Positions 1-6,789 are shown, numbered from the stretch's first letter. The stretch is DNA of 11,157 nucleotides from VRUB01 sp046758085 (GCA_046758085.1 JBHHZP010000120.1:1-11157), one strand, 5' to 3'. Numbers and translations are program-made. Notes: generated by a model not told the origin, from the sequence alone.

Positions 1-2
1 CC

Positions 3-1121
3 AACACGGCGGTCAGCATTGTCGGCGCAGACGGCACAACACGTAGTGGCCAGCTCACGGAGCTTTATGGTTTTGATGGACTGGAGCGTCAGCGAATCGC
101 GGCGGCTGGTGCCGGTGACATCGTTATGTTCAGCGGGATCGAGGATCTTGGCATCTCCGATACGCTCTGCGAGCGCGATCAGCCGGAGGGGTTACCGGCG
201 CTGATAGTGGACGAGCCCACCATCAGCATGACCTTTCAGGTCAATAAATCACCGTTCGCTGGGCGCGAGGGCAAGTTTGTTACCAGTCGCCAGATTGGAG
301 AGCGGCTGGCCAAGGAGCGGATGCACAACGTGGCACTGCGAGTCGAGAACACCGAGGATCCGGACAGGTTCCGCGTGTCGGGGCGTGGCGAGCTGCACCT
401 GTCGGTGCTGATCGAAACCATGCGGCGTGAAGGTTACGAATTAGCGGTCTCCCGGCCCGAGGTGATCGAGCTCGAATTTGACGGGCAATTGTGCGAGCCC
501 TGGGAGTTGTTGACCGTGGATTTCCAGGCGGATTACCAGGGGGCGGTAATGAGTCGCCTGGCTGAGCGCAAAGGGGAGCTGCTGAGTATGCAGCCAGAGA
601 GCAGGGGACGTATTCGACTTGACTACCATATCCCGGCCCGGGGTCTGATCGGTTTTCGCACGGAATACCTGACTGAAACTGCCGGCACCGGGCTGATGTG
701 TCACGTATTCGATAAATACGATCGCCGTGTGCCGGGTGATATCGGTCAGCGCAACAATGGGGTCATGGTGTCCATCGCCGATGGAAAGTCGCTGGCTTAT
801 GCGCTGTTTAATCTGCAGAACCGGGGCCGCCTGTTTGTGGGTCACGGTGAGGCCGTTTATGAGGGGATGATCGTGGGCATACATAGCCGCGGAAACGATT
901 TGGGGGTCAACCCCACGAAGGCCAAGCAGCTGACCAATATCCGTGCGGCCGGGTCAGATGAGAACATATTGCTGACGCCACCGGTGCGGCTTTCTCTGGA
1001 GCAGGCTTTGGAGTTCATCGACGATGACGAGCTGGTCGAGGTGACCCCGGCGAGCATACGGTTGCGAAGGAAGCTGTTGACCGACGTCGAACGCCGGCGC
1101 GAATCGCGCCAACGGGCATGA
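3..1121 (+). CDS. typA: Ribosome-associated GTPase TypA/BipA, C-terminal part (5' truncated)
   Basis: TypA (BipA) is a translational GTPase related to EF-G and LepA. It binds the ribosome and supports 50S assembly and growth under cold and other stress. The frame is open from the first bases of the window, so the ATG at 126 is internal and the true start lies upstream. The visible 372 residues compare with about 607 in E. coli. The missing part is the G domain with its nucleotide-binding motifs. Present in order are the end of the beta-barrel domain II (about 1-65), domain III with the conserved SGRGELHL motif (about 126-133), the EF-G V-like domain with RGLIGFRTE (about 213-221), and the BipA-specific C-terminal domain. 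That last domain contains GHGEAVYEGMIVGIHSR and ALEFIDDDELVEVTP, which are diagnostic for this family. The tail is Arg-rich. I see no clear terminator directly behind the gene. The identification is secure. Confidence 0.97.
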   Translation, partial: NTAVSIVGADGTTRSGQLTELYGFDGLERQRIAAAGAGDIVMFSGIEDLGISDTLCERDQPEGLPALIVDEPTISMTFQVNKSPFAGREGKFVTSRQIGERLAKERMHNVALRVENTEDPDRFRVSGRGELHLSVLIETMRREGYELAVSRPEVIELEFDGQLCEPWELLTVDFQADYQGAVMSRLAERKGELLSMQPESRGRIRLDYHIPARGLIGFRTEYLTETAGTGLMCHVFDKYDRRVPGDIGQRNNGVMVSIADGKSLAYALFNLQNRGRLFVGHGEAVYEGMIVGIHSRGNDLGVNPTKAKQLTNIRAAGSDENILLTPPVRLSLEQALEFIDDDELVEVTPASIRLRRKLLTDVERRRESRQRA

Positions 1122-1328
1122 ACCGGATAGGCCTCCAGGCCGCAGTGTGAAGGCTGGGGGGCGCTCGAAGCGGAGGGCAGGGTTCTGTTATGGTAATTTT
1201 GGCTAAGTCTCAGATCGTGCGGTCCCTGGAGTCCTGGCCGGAAATAGGGTATAGTATGAATGCTGCAGTTTGTGAATGTCGGTTTGTTCGGAAGTCCCTC
1301 CTGAGGTTCGCCCGCGATTTTCGCTTTT

Positions 1329-1348
1329 GTGATCTGCATGTAAATCAC
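1329..1348. promoter_or_regulatory. Imperfect 20-bp palindrome in the csp leader
   Basis: GTGATCTGCATGTAAATCAC pairs at 8 of 10 positions with its own reverse complement, with outer arms GTGAT and ATCAC. It lies 32 bases before the csp start codon. It could be an operator or a small hairpin in the leader RNA. The arms are too far apart for a standard CRP site (TGTGA-N6-TCACA) or FNR site (TTGAT-N4-ATCAA). The function is unknown. Confidence 0.3.
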
Positions 1349-1380
1349 TTGTATTAATTCATATTGAGGATTGTTAAGTC

Positions 1381-1584
1381 ATGAGTACAGGAACTGTAAA
1401 GTGGTTCAATGAGAGTAAAGGTTATGGTTTTATCACGCCGCAGGACGGCACCAAGGACGTGTTTGTACATCACTCCGGCATATCGGGGTCGGGTTTCAAG
1501 ACCTTGGCCGAGGGGCAACGCGTGACCTTTAGTATCCAGCAAGGCCCGAAGGGCCCGTCGGCGACCGACGTTCAACCGGCCTAA
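1381..1584 (+). CDS. CspA-family cold-shock protein
   Basis: This is a small single-domain RNA/ssDNA-binding protein of the OB-fold cold-shock family. Such proteins act in the cytoplasm as RNA chaperones that melt secondary structure and help translation and transcription antitermination. All 67 residues fit the family (usual length 65-70). They include the N-terminal GTVKWFNESKGYGFI, whose KGYGFI (residues 13-18) is RNP1, and VFVHH (27-31), which is RNP2. The C-terminal GPKGPSATDV is also typical. A Shine-Dalgarno GAGGA sits at 1366-1370, 10 bases before the ATG. The leader is long: a -10-like TATAGT lies at 1250-1255 but without a good -35 box, so the transcription start is uncertain. A strong terminator follows. 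Whether this paralogue is induced by cold or is constitutive cannot be read from the sequence. Confidence 0.95.
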   Translation: MSTGTVKWFNESKGYGFITPQDGTKDVFVHHSGISGSGFKTLAEGQRVTFSIQQGPKGPSATDVQPA

Positions 1585-1613
1585 GCGTCAAGCACTGCGC
1601 AAGCAGGTTTCGG

Positions 1614-1646
1614 AAAAAGGCCCCGCCGTCCGGCGGGGCCTTTTTT
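1614..1646 (+). terminator. Rho-independent terminator of csp, probably bidirectional
   Basis: A perfect 10-bp GC-rich inverted repeat, GGCCCCGCCG (1619-1628) and CGGCGGGGCC (1631-1640), is followed by six T and preceded by five A. With the A/T pairs the stem extends further. It stands 29 bases after the csp stop. Because of the flanking A tract it also has the form of a terminator when read on the minus strand, so it may stop the convergent unit ending at 1787 as well. Confidence 0.92.
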
Positions 1647-1708
1647 GTGCAATGCCTTGGTGGGTCGGGATTTCTTGGGTGCGAACCTGTGGATGGGGCC
1701 TGGGCCTG

Positions 1709-1730
1709 CGCTCTTACCAGACCAAGAGCG
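1709..1730. repeat. Inverted repeat between convergent genes
   Basis: CGCTCTT (1709-1715) and AAGAGCG (1724-1730) form a perfect 7-bp stem with an 8-base loop. It lies downstream of the minus-strand gene that ends at 1787. No T run follows on either strand, so it is not a classical terminator. It may stabilise the 3' end of the minus-strand transcript. Confidence 0.35.
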
Positions 1731-1786
1731 TTCTTGACGTCTGAATTATCTTTCGTTCACTTCGCGTGAGCGCAATACCGGAAAGA

Positions 1787-2296
1787 TTAATAGTCCTGGG
1801 CGTATCCTTGCCCGCTGGCCCAACGCAGCTTGTGGTCGGGTCCTTCTTGTCCCACCGTCTTAGCGGGTTTGTAGAAATAGATAATCGCTCCGGAGTGATA
1901 TTTTCCGCCCTCATTTTCCACTAGCCGCTCAGCAATCAGCCTCAGGCTTTTCTCATCCAGGTTTTCAGTCTTGACCGAAAAGATCGCCTGGTCCACGTTA
2001 CGTCCAAACTTCTCACGCACTGTGGTCTTCTCAACGACACTAAACGAGGGCAGCGCAACCGTTTGTGGCGGCGCCACCCGAGCGGTATTTCCCGCTTGGG
2101 ATGCGGGAGGGGCCCCCTCTTGCGGTTCCGACATCAGGATGATGGCAACAAAAAAGAGGAATATTGACAGGACTCCATATGAGAAAAATGCCCTGAAACG
2201 CTTGGAGCGCAGGATAAGCCCGGGCCAGAATAATCCGATTACAGCCAGGGCCGCGAAAACAAAAGAGAGAACGAGAATGACGACAGCCATGTCCAT
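1787..2296 (-). CDS. Unknown small membrane protein with a cytosolic or periplasmic C-terminal domain
   Basis: I do not recognise this 169-residue protein with certainty. It has two hydrophobic segments that should span the membrane (about residues 3-25 and 38-56). A Pro/Ala/Gln-rich linker (about 57-82) follows, then a soluble domain (about 83-165). The pattern in that domain, with LRLIAERLVENEG followed by AIIYFYKP, loosely recalls small domains such as DUF4875, but that is a guess from memory. The start at 2296 has a GGGAG about 13 bases upstream, which is far; an alternative ATG at 2290 would only remove two residues. It lies 24 bases behind the 81-residue gene and probably shares its transcript. 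A nested hairpin (ATCTTTC 1748-1754 with GAAAGAT 1781-1787) touches its stop codon. Confidence 0.7.
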   Translation of the reverse strand: MDMAVVILVLSFVFAALAVIGLFWPGLILRSKRFRAFFSYGVLSIFLFFVAIILMSEPQEGAPPASQAGNTARVAPPQTVALPSFSVVEKTTVREKFGRNVDQAIFSVKTENLDEKSLRLIAERLVENEGGKYHSGAIIYFYKPAKTVGQEGPDHKLRWASGQGYAQDY

Positions 2297-2320
2297 CGGC
2301 GTTAGGAAGCTCCCATCCGC

Positions 2321-2566
2321 TCAATCATCGCCCAGTGGCCCCGCGTTATCGAGCATCCGGCGATACTCGTCGTAGGACGGTGAAAACCCGCCAGTATAGT
2401 TGAGCCAGTTGGTGACCGCATACGTGGTCGCGCCGGCCTTATGGGTTGCGTCCAGGCTTTCGAGGATTTCTTCCATCAGCGAAAATGGGAAGCTGCAGGC
2501 CACCTCGTGGTCCTGCAGCCTGGCCGAAGATGCGATCATTGGTCCCGTCAGCCTGGCGGCGCCCAT
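2321..2566 (-). CDS. Small soluble protein of unknown function
   Basis: This 81-residue ORF has no family I can name. It looks real for three reasons. Its codons are rich in G and C at third positions, like the certain genes here. An in-frame stop lies just upstream, which fixes the start region. A GAGG sits 10 bases before the ATG. The protein is acidic towards its end, has a likely helix around residues 28-42 (FSLMEEILESLDA), and shows no signal peptide or membrane segment. It is the first full gene of a probable two-gene unit with the membrane protein downstream (24-base gap). Its start codon is overlapped by an 18-codon ORF with a stronger ribosome binding site, so its translation may depend on that ORF. 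Confidence 0.6.
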   Translation of the reverse strand: MGAARLTGPMIASSARLQDHEVACSFPFSLMEEILESLDATHKAGATTYAVTNWLNYTGGFSPSYDEYRRMLDNAGPLGDD

Positions 2567-2604
2567 ATGATTGTGACCTCATTTTTTGTGTCTCTGGGGC
2601 TCAT
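2548..2604 (-). CDS. Possible 18-residue leader peptide overlapping the next gene
   Basis: ATG at 2604 is preceded by a very strong Shine-Dalgarno (GGAGGAGG, reverse complement of 2612-2619) at a 7-base distance, the best such site in this part of the window. The ORF, MSPRDTKNEVTIIWAPPG, stops at 2548-2550, after overlapping the first 19 bases of the 81-residue gene in another frame. It could be a leader peptide that couples translation. Alternatively it is the true N-terminus of the 81-residue protein, separated from it by a frameshift. No homology is recognised. Confidence 0.35.
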   Translation of the reverse strand: MSPRDTKNEVTIIWAPPG

Positions 2605-2708
2605 TGTAACGCCTCCTCCCCGAAAAGTGGGCAGTAATCACCGCAACTAGCTGATGCGCCACGACCATGCGTAGTCGCAGCTCGAGGAGCCCCGGTGTTA
2701 GATGACCT

Positions 2709-2737
2709 CTGTCTATCTGACCGGCAGCGACTATACT
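2709..2737 (+). promoter_or_regulatory. Candidate promoter for the 101-residue gene
   Basis: TATACT (2732-2737) is a good -10 box. At 17 bases distance lies CTGTCT (2709-2714), a weak -35 that matches at three of six positions. It stands about 80 bases before the start at 2818 in a divergent intergenic region. Confidence 0.35.
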
Positions 2738-2817
2738 GAGAATGCGCCGCTGATGATGCACAATTATTGGTGCGTCGATGCGATCCAGGGATGCGCTAAG
2801 CAAAGGAGGGCTCCGGT

Positions 2818-3123
2818 ATGGCCAGTCTCGATCATGTGCGTCTTGCGCACGCACTTGCCAAGGCATTCGTGCAACCGGGCGTCAGCGATGACACTGTCGA
2901 GCAATGCATCTATCAAATCGGCCTCGCATTTGCGAACGATGACCCGGACTTCGATCTTCGCGGCTGGCGCCTGCTCCTCGCAAAGCATCACGCATCACTC
3001 AAGCGGTCGAGCACAGTGACCAAGGTATCCAAGGCACGCCTAGAAAAACCCGCGGGCTGTAGAGAGACAGCGAGCCGTCATAAAAAAGAAGCTGATCGTG
3101 ATGGGAAAGCACGCAGAACTTGA
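2818..3123 (+). CDS. Small protein of unknown function
   Basis: This 101-residue ORF has an excellent Shine-Dalgarno (AAAGGAGG, 2802-2809) 8 bases before the ATG, which is the main reason to call it. The first about 62 residues look like a compact helical domain (LAHALAKAFV, TVEQCIYQIGLAFA, GWRLLLAKHH) with an acidic stretch NDDPDFD (40-46). The remaining 40 residues are rich in Lys, Arg and Ser and probably disordered; they might bind nucleic acid. I recognise no family, signal peptide or membrane segment. It is transcribed divergently from the unknown two-gene unit and stands alone, with 339 bases before the next gene. Confidence 0.6.
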   Translation: MASLDHVRLAHALAKAFVQPGVSDDTVEQCIYQIGLAFANDDPDFDLRGWRLLLAKHHASLKRSSTVTKVSKARLEKPAGCRETASRHKKEADRDGKARRT

Positions 3124-3462
3124 CCGGCGTATCGGCATGCGGCGAATCGGGGCATTTCTCTACCGTGAACCGGCTTAGTCAATAAACAACCATAAAACCG
3201 GGAGTATTCGCCGCCGGCGCTCATACCCAAGAACGCGAACAGCGCTAGCCGGGGCCCGCGAGCCCCCGACGCGGCCGGAAGCAAGACCAGTCCATCTCAA
3301 TATATACCCGGAAATACGGGCCTTCGTGGTCGAGTGGTACCGCAGGCCGGCATTATTATGTACCACCCTTTTGGTTGTTGCCGTAAAATAAAACAGCGGT
3401 TGACCGCGCCATTAGCCTGGCTGGCGGAACACAGACATATCGAGTAGGACCGGTGTAGTCCC
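3124..3462. other. Gene-free stretch upstream of the ATPase-metA pair
   Basis: No ORF here has a credible start or composition. There is one small GC-rich hairpin (GGGGC 3251-3255, GCCCC 3262-3266). A longer imperfect one is GGCCT and AGGCC around 3320-3345. An AT-rich patch (TAAAATAAAA near 3384) may belong to the promoter of the ATPase-metA unit, but no -35/-10 pair is convincing. I could not identify MetJ boxes or a SAM or SAH riboswitch. Confidence 0.5.
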
Positions 3463-4335
3463 ATGAGAATGCGCCACGACGAATTCCTGAGGTGGGAAAA
3501 CAAGGCAATCACCTTGCTCGGTATGTCGGGAGTCGGTAAGACCACGCTCGCCAATAAGCTACCCAAAAGCCGGTGGTTCCATTACTCCGCCGATTACCGG
3601 ATCGGGACCAAGTACCTAGAAGAACCTATCCTAGATAACATCAAGAAAAAGGCGATGCAGGTTGATTTCCTCAGGGATCTCTTGCGCAGCGACTCGATCT
3701 ATTTCTGCAGCAATATCACGGTGCATAACCTCGCACCCATATCCACCTTTCTGGGCAAGATTGGTAATCGAAAACTCGGTGGCCTTTCGCTGGAAGAGTT
3801 CAAGGAACGACAACGCTTACACCGCGAGGCGGAAATCGGGGCGATGCGCGATGTTAAATCCTTTATTGCCAAGGGGCGAGACATCTACGGCTATCCCCAC
3901 TTTATCAATGACACCGGCGGTAGCGTTTGTGAGTTGAATGATAAGGATGTCGTGGATACCCTGGCCAAGCATACCGTGATTATTTATATTCGCGCCGACA
4001 AGGATATGGAGGACGAGCTGATCAAGCGCCAGATTGACAATCCCAAGCCGCTTTATTATCAGGAGACTTTCCTGGACCAGCAGCTGGCCGAGTATATGCG
4101 GCTGGAAGGCTTGCATTCGACCGATGACATCCACCCGGTCCAATTTATGCAGTGGATATTCCCGAGGCTAGTCGAACATCGCCGACCGCTGTATGAGGCG
4201 ATCGCGGAGAAATACGGTTACACGGTGGAAGCCCGCGAAGCGGAACTGGCACAGGACGAGGCCGGTGTATTGGACTTGTTTGCCGCTGCGCTACAACAGG
4301 CAGGGGACCAACGTCGCTTAAGCGGCGAGGTGTAA
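3463..4335 (+). CDS. P-loop ATPase/kinase-like protein coupled to metA
   Basis: This 290-residue protein has a clear Walker A motif, GMSGVGKTT (residues 20-28), near its N-terminus. The motifs FHYSADYRIGTKYLEEPI (39-56) and YGYPHFINDTGGS (142-154) resemble those of a conserved family usually annotated only as 'ATPase'. The second may carry the Mg-binding acidic residue, D150. The fold is probably that of a nucleotide or small-molecule kinase, but the substrate is unknown. No signal peptide or membrane segment is visible, so it should be cytosolic. The start at 3463 is the first ATG after an in-frame TAG at 3445. AGGA at 3446-3449 is 13 bases away, and a second ATG at 3469 is equally possible. 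Its stop lies 4 bases before the metA start, so the two are probably cotranscribed and translationally coupled. That suggests a role linked to homoserine activation or its control. Confidence 0.88.
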   Translation: MRMRHDEFLRWENKAITLLGMSGVGKTTLANKLPKSRWFHYSADYRIGTKYLEEPILDNIKKKAMQVDFLRDLLRSDSIYFCSNITVHNLAPISTFLGKIGNRKLGGLSLEEFKERQRLHREAEIGAMRDVKSFIAKGRDIYGYPHFINDTGGSVCELNDKDVVDTLAKHTVIIYIRADKDMEDELIKRQIDNPKPLYYQETFLDQQLAEYMRLEGLHSTDDIHPVQFMQWIFPRLVEHRRPLYEAIAEKYGYTVEAREAELAQDEAGVLDLFAAALQQAGDQRRLSGEV

Positions 4336-4339
4336 TGGC

Positions 4340-5434
4340 ATGCCGCTAGTGGATCACTCCGGTTTGCCAGCATTCGAACGCCTTCGTGAAGAAGGGCACG
4401 AGGTCTTAAGTGCCGATCGCGCACGGCATCAGGATATTCGTGAGCTTCACATCGGTCTGCTCAACATGATGCCAGACGCCGCATTACAGGCGACGGAACG
4501 GCAGTTCATGCGGCTGGTTGGATCTTGCAATCGGATCGCACAGTTCTATGTGCACCCGTTTGCGGTCGACACAGCCGCACGCAGCAGCGCGGCGCAAGCC
4601 TATCTAAAAACCTATTACGAGGACTTCCATCAACTGCAGCGGGATGGCCTCGATGCGCTTATCATTACCGGCGCCAACCCTGCCCAACCGGATCTCACCC
4701 AAGAAATTTTCTGGGAGCCGATGACCGAAGCTATTGCCTGGGCACGGGAACATGTGTGCTCCATCGTTTTCTCCTGTCTCGCCACGCATGCGTACTTGAA
4801 GCAATACCACGGCGTTGAGCGCATTCGCCTGCCACAAAAGCGGTGGGGCGTGTATTCGCATCGTATTCTGGACCCTGCACATTCGCTGGTTAGCAGCATC
4901 AATACGCGTTTCGAGGCGCCTCACTCGCACTTCTACGAGGTCACCCGTGAGCAAGTCGAAGGAGCAGGACTGAAAGTGCTCGCGCAGAGCAAAGAGGCGG
5001 GCGTGTATATGGCCGCCAGCTCGGATGGATTCAGGATGGTCTTTTTTCAAGGCCACCCTGAGTACGATATCACCAGCCTGTTAAAGGAATACAAGCGCGA
5101 GGTGTTACGCTTTGTCGATGGAGAGCGGGAAGATTATCCACTTTATCCGGAACACTACTTTGCACCCGAGGCGATTGTTGTCCTGGAGTCATACAAGCAG
5201 CAGGTTTTAAAGGCAAAAGCGGACCGGCGAACGCCGCCCGAGTTTCCAGAGGCGCAGATACAACCCTACGTGGACAACACCTGGACGGACACGGGCAAGG
5301 CTATGTTTAACAACTGGCTGGGCCTGGTCTATCAATTAACTGATATAGACCGCAATGGGCTCTTCATGCCGGGTGTGGATCCCCATAATCCGCTCAATCT
5401 CAAGAACCGTGACGGTCTCGTCAGGTCAGCGTAG
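4340..5434 (+). CDS. metA: Homoserine O-succinyltransferase family protein (MetA)
   Basis: MetA-type enzymes transfer an acyl group from acyl-CoA to the hydroxyl of L-homoserine, the first committed step of methionine synthesis in the cytosol. Family features are plain. The catalytic Cys is C146 in FSCLATHAYL, and the catalytic His and Glu are H239 and E241 in GHPEYD. LNMMPDAALQATERQFMRL (41-59) matches the N-terminal LNLMP...TENQFLRL region of E. coli MetA. The C-terminal NNWLGLVYQ matches TNWLNYYVYQ. The protein has 364 residues against 309 in E. coli, and the excess lies mainly in an insert around residues 262-312. Residue A115 occupies the position where Gly goes with succinyl-CoA and Glu with acetyl-CoA use, so the acyl donor is uncertain. 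GAGG at 4327-4330, inside the preceding gene, serves the ATG at 4340. An earlier ATG at 4335 is out of frame and stops at once. Confidence 0.92.
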   Translation: MPLVDHSGLPAFERLREEGHEVLSADRARHQDIRELHIGLLNMMPDAALQATERQFMRLVGSCNRIAQFYVHPFAVDTAARSSAAQAYLKTYYEDFHQLQRDGLDALIITGANPAQPDLTQEIFWEPMTEAIAWAREHVCSIVFSCLATHAYLKQYHGVERIRLPQKRWGVYSHRILDPAHSLVSSINTRFEAPHSHFYEVTREQVEGAGLKVLAQSKEAGVYMAASSDGFRMVFFQGHPEYDITSLLKEYKREVLRFVDGEREDYPLYPEHYFAPEAIVVLESYKQQVLKAKADRRTPPEFPEAQIQPYVDNTWTDTGKAMFNNWLGLVYQLTDIDRNGLFMPGVDPHNPLNLKNRDGLVRSA

Positions 5435-5464
5435 TCGATTGCCCGCGAACCGGCAAACCCCTCT

Positions 5465-6607
5465 CTAAGCCATCCTCAAGGCCTGCTCAAGGTCGGCGAG
5501 GATATCGTAGACATCCTCGATGCCCACCGAAAGCCGAACCAGACCATCTGTCAAACCGCGCGCCTGGCGCTCCTGCGCTGGAACATCAGCATGGGTCATA
5601 GTGGCGGGGTGAGTGATCATTGTCTCTACCGCGCCGAGGCTCTCTGCGAGGCCGCACAGCATGACGTTATTCATCACGGCCTTGCCGGCAGGGAGCCCGC
5701 CTTTCAGTTCGAACGAGATCATTCCGCTAAAGCCTGACATCTGCGCCTTGGCGATCTCATACTGCGGGTGTGAAGGTAGCCCGGGATAGGTGACCCTGGC
5801 GACTTTCGGGTGACTCTCCAGGTACTCCGCGACCCGCTGCGCGCTTTCAGCATGACGCTGCATCCTGAGATGAAGGGTTTTTACACCAAGCAAGGTCAGC
5901 CAGCAGTCGAATGGGCTCGGCACAGCGCCGATGGTTTTCTGGATGAACTTCATCTCGTCGTAAATGTCTTGTCGATTGGTGACTACCAGCCCACCGATCA
6001 GCTGATTGTGACCGCTCAAGTACTTGGTCGTGCTGTGCATGACGATATCGGCCCCGTACTCCAACGGCCGCAAAAACACCGGCGTTGCAAATGTGGAATC
6101 GACACTAAAGTACAGGTCACGCTCTTTGGCGATGGTAGCCATCGCCTGTAAGTCCGTCACCTTAAGCAGCGGATTCGTAGGCGTTTCAATCCAGAGCATT
6201 TTCGTTTCAGGACGTATCGCTTCACGCACGGCGTTCGTGTCGGAGGAGTCAACGTAAGTGAAACTCATGCCGTAGCGGGCCAGCACATTGTTGAAGTGCC
6301 TGGAAACACCGCCGTAGACGTCGTCGGAGCAGACCACATGATCGCCAGCGCTGAGCAGTTTCATGCAGCCATCCACCGCAGCCATGCCACTAGCGAAGCA
6401 GACTCCATACTTGCCATCTTCGATGGCGGCGAGATTGTCTTCGAGCAATTGCCGTGTGGGGTTGGCTGAGCGGGTGTAGTCAAATCCCTTGTCTCTACCT
6501 ACCTCGTCGAGGACATAGGTGGCGGTCTCGTAGATCGGGGGAACGATTGATCCAGTTGCTGGATCAGGCTTAATGCCCGCGCGTACGACTTTTGTATCGA
6601 ATTTCAC
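5465..6607 (-). CDS. Cystathionine gamma-synthase/gamma-lyase family PLP enzyme
   Basis: This is a 380-residue enzyme of the Cys/Met metabolism PLP family (fold type I, normally a homotetramer, cytosolic). K195 in HSTTKYLSGH forms the Schiff base with PLP. YTRSANPT (44-51) supplies the Tyr and Arg that hold the cofactor phosphate from the neighbouring subunit. Y98 and D170 fit the ring-stacking Tyr and the Asp that pairs with the pyridine nitrogen. E328 in SLGAVET is the Glu shared by gamma-synthases and gamma-lyases, which argues against a beta-lyase. With a CBS gene upstream, cystathionine gamma-lyase (cystathionine to cysteine) is attractive. With metA nearby, gamma-synthase is also possible, and many bacterial members do both. 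The start is GTG, with AAGGAG (reverse complement of 6614-6619) 6 bases upstream. Its 3' end lies 30 bases from the convergent metA stop, with no evident terminator between. Confidence 0.93.
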   Translation of the reverse strand: MKFDTKVVRAGIKPDPATGSIVPPIYETATYVLDEVGRDKGFDYTRSANPTRQLLEDNLAAIEDGKYGVCFASGMAAVDGCMKLLSAGDHVVCSDDVYGGVSRHFNNVLARYGMSFTYVDSSDTNAVREAIRPETKMLWIETPTNPLLKVTDLQAMATIAKERDLYFSVDSTFATPVFLRPLEYGADIVMHSTTKYLSGHNQLIGGLVVTNRQDIYDEMKFIQKTIGAVPSPFDCWLTLLGVKTLHLRMQRHAESAQRVAEYLESHPKVARVTYPGLPSHPQYEIAKAQMSGFSGMISFELKGGLPAGKAVMNNVMLCGLAESLGAVETMITHPATMTHADVPAQERQARGLTDGLVRLSVGIEDVYDILADLEQALRMA

Positions 6608-6709
6608 GCTCGGCTCCTTGGTTTTGGATGGGTCAAGAAAGTTTATGGCTGATGTGGGAAGTCTGTTTTTGGCCTGCGGCCGCTACGGTCTTCGATTGCA
6701 GCCAGTGCG

Positions 6710-6725
6710 GCGAGTGCGCACTCGC
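6710..6725. promoter_or_regulatory. Perfect 16-bp palindrome upstream of the gamma-family gene
   Basis: GCGAGTGCGCACTCGC equals its own reverse complement over all 16 bases. It lies in the 200-base gap between the CBS and gamma-lyase/synthase genes, about 100 bases before the GTG start. A -10-like TACAAT (reverse complement of 6758-6763) is further upstream on the minus strand without a good -35. The palindrome may be an operator for a dimeric regulator or a leader hairpin. No T run follows, so it is not a standard terminator. Confidence 0.45.
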
Positions 6726-6789
6726 GTAAGGTACAAGACACAAGAAAGCACTACCGGATTGTATCGCTTGGCATTAGCGGTGATCCTTT

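Noticed and set aside
857..1348. 163-codon open frame on the minus strand across the typA end and the csp leader
   Set aside because: It overlaps the conserved typA C-terminus and has no recognisable domain or start signal.
1735..1742. TGACGTCT, seven of eight matches to a MetJ box
   Set aside because: It is a single copy between convergent genes unrelated to methionine. MetJ needs tandem boxes at a promoter.
2579..2866. 95-codon ORF on the minus strand between the divergent small genes
   Set aside because: It overlaps the well-supported start of the gene at 2818, is rich in Arg and His, and has no good ribosome binding site.
3320..3395. tRNA-like stretch (GGTCGAGTGGTACCGCAGG, resembling a D-arm)
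   Set aside because: No anticodon arm, T-arm or acceptor stem can be fitted around it.
3124..3462. Possible SAM or SAH riboswitch before the ATPase-metA pair
   Set aside because: I could not fit the conserved cores or the pairing of any riboswitch class that I know. A covariance-model search would settle it.
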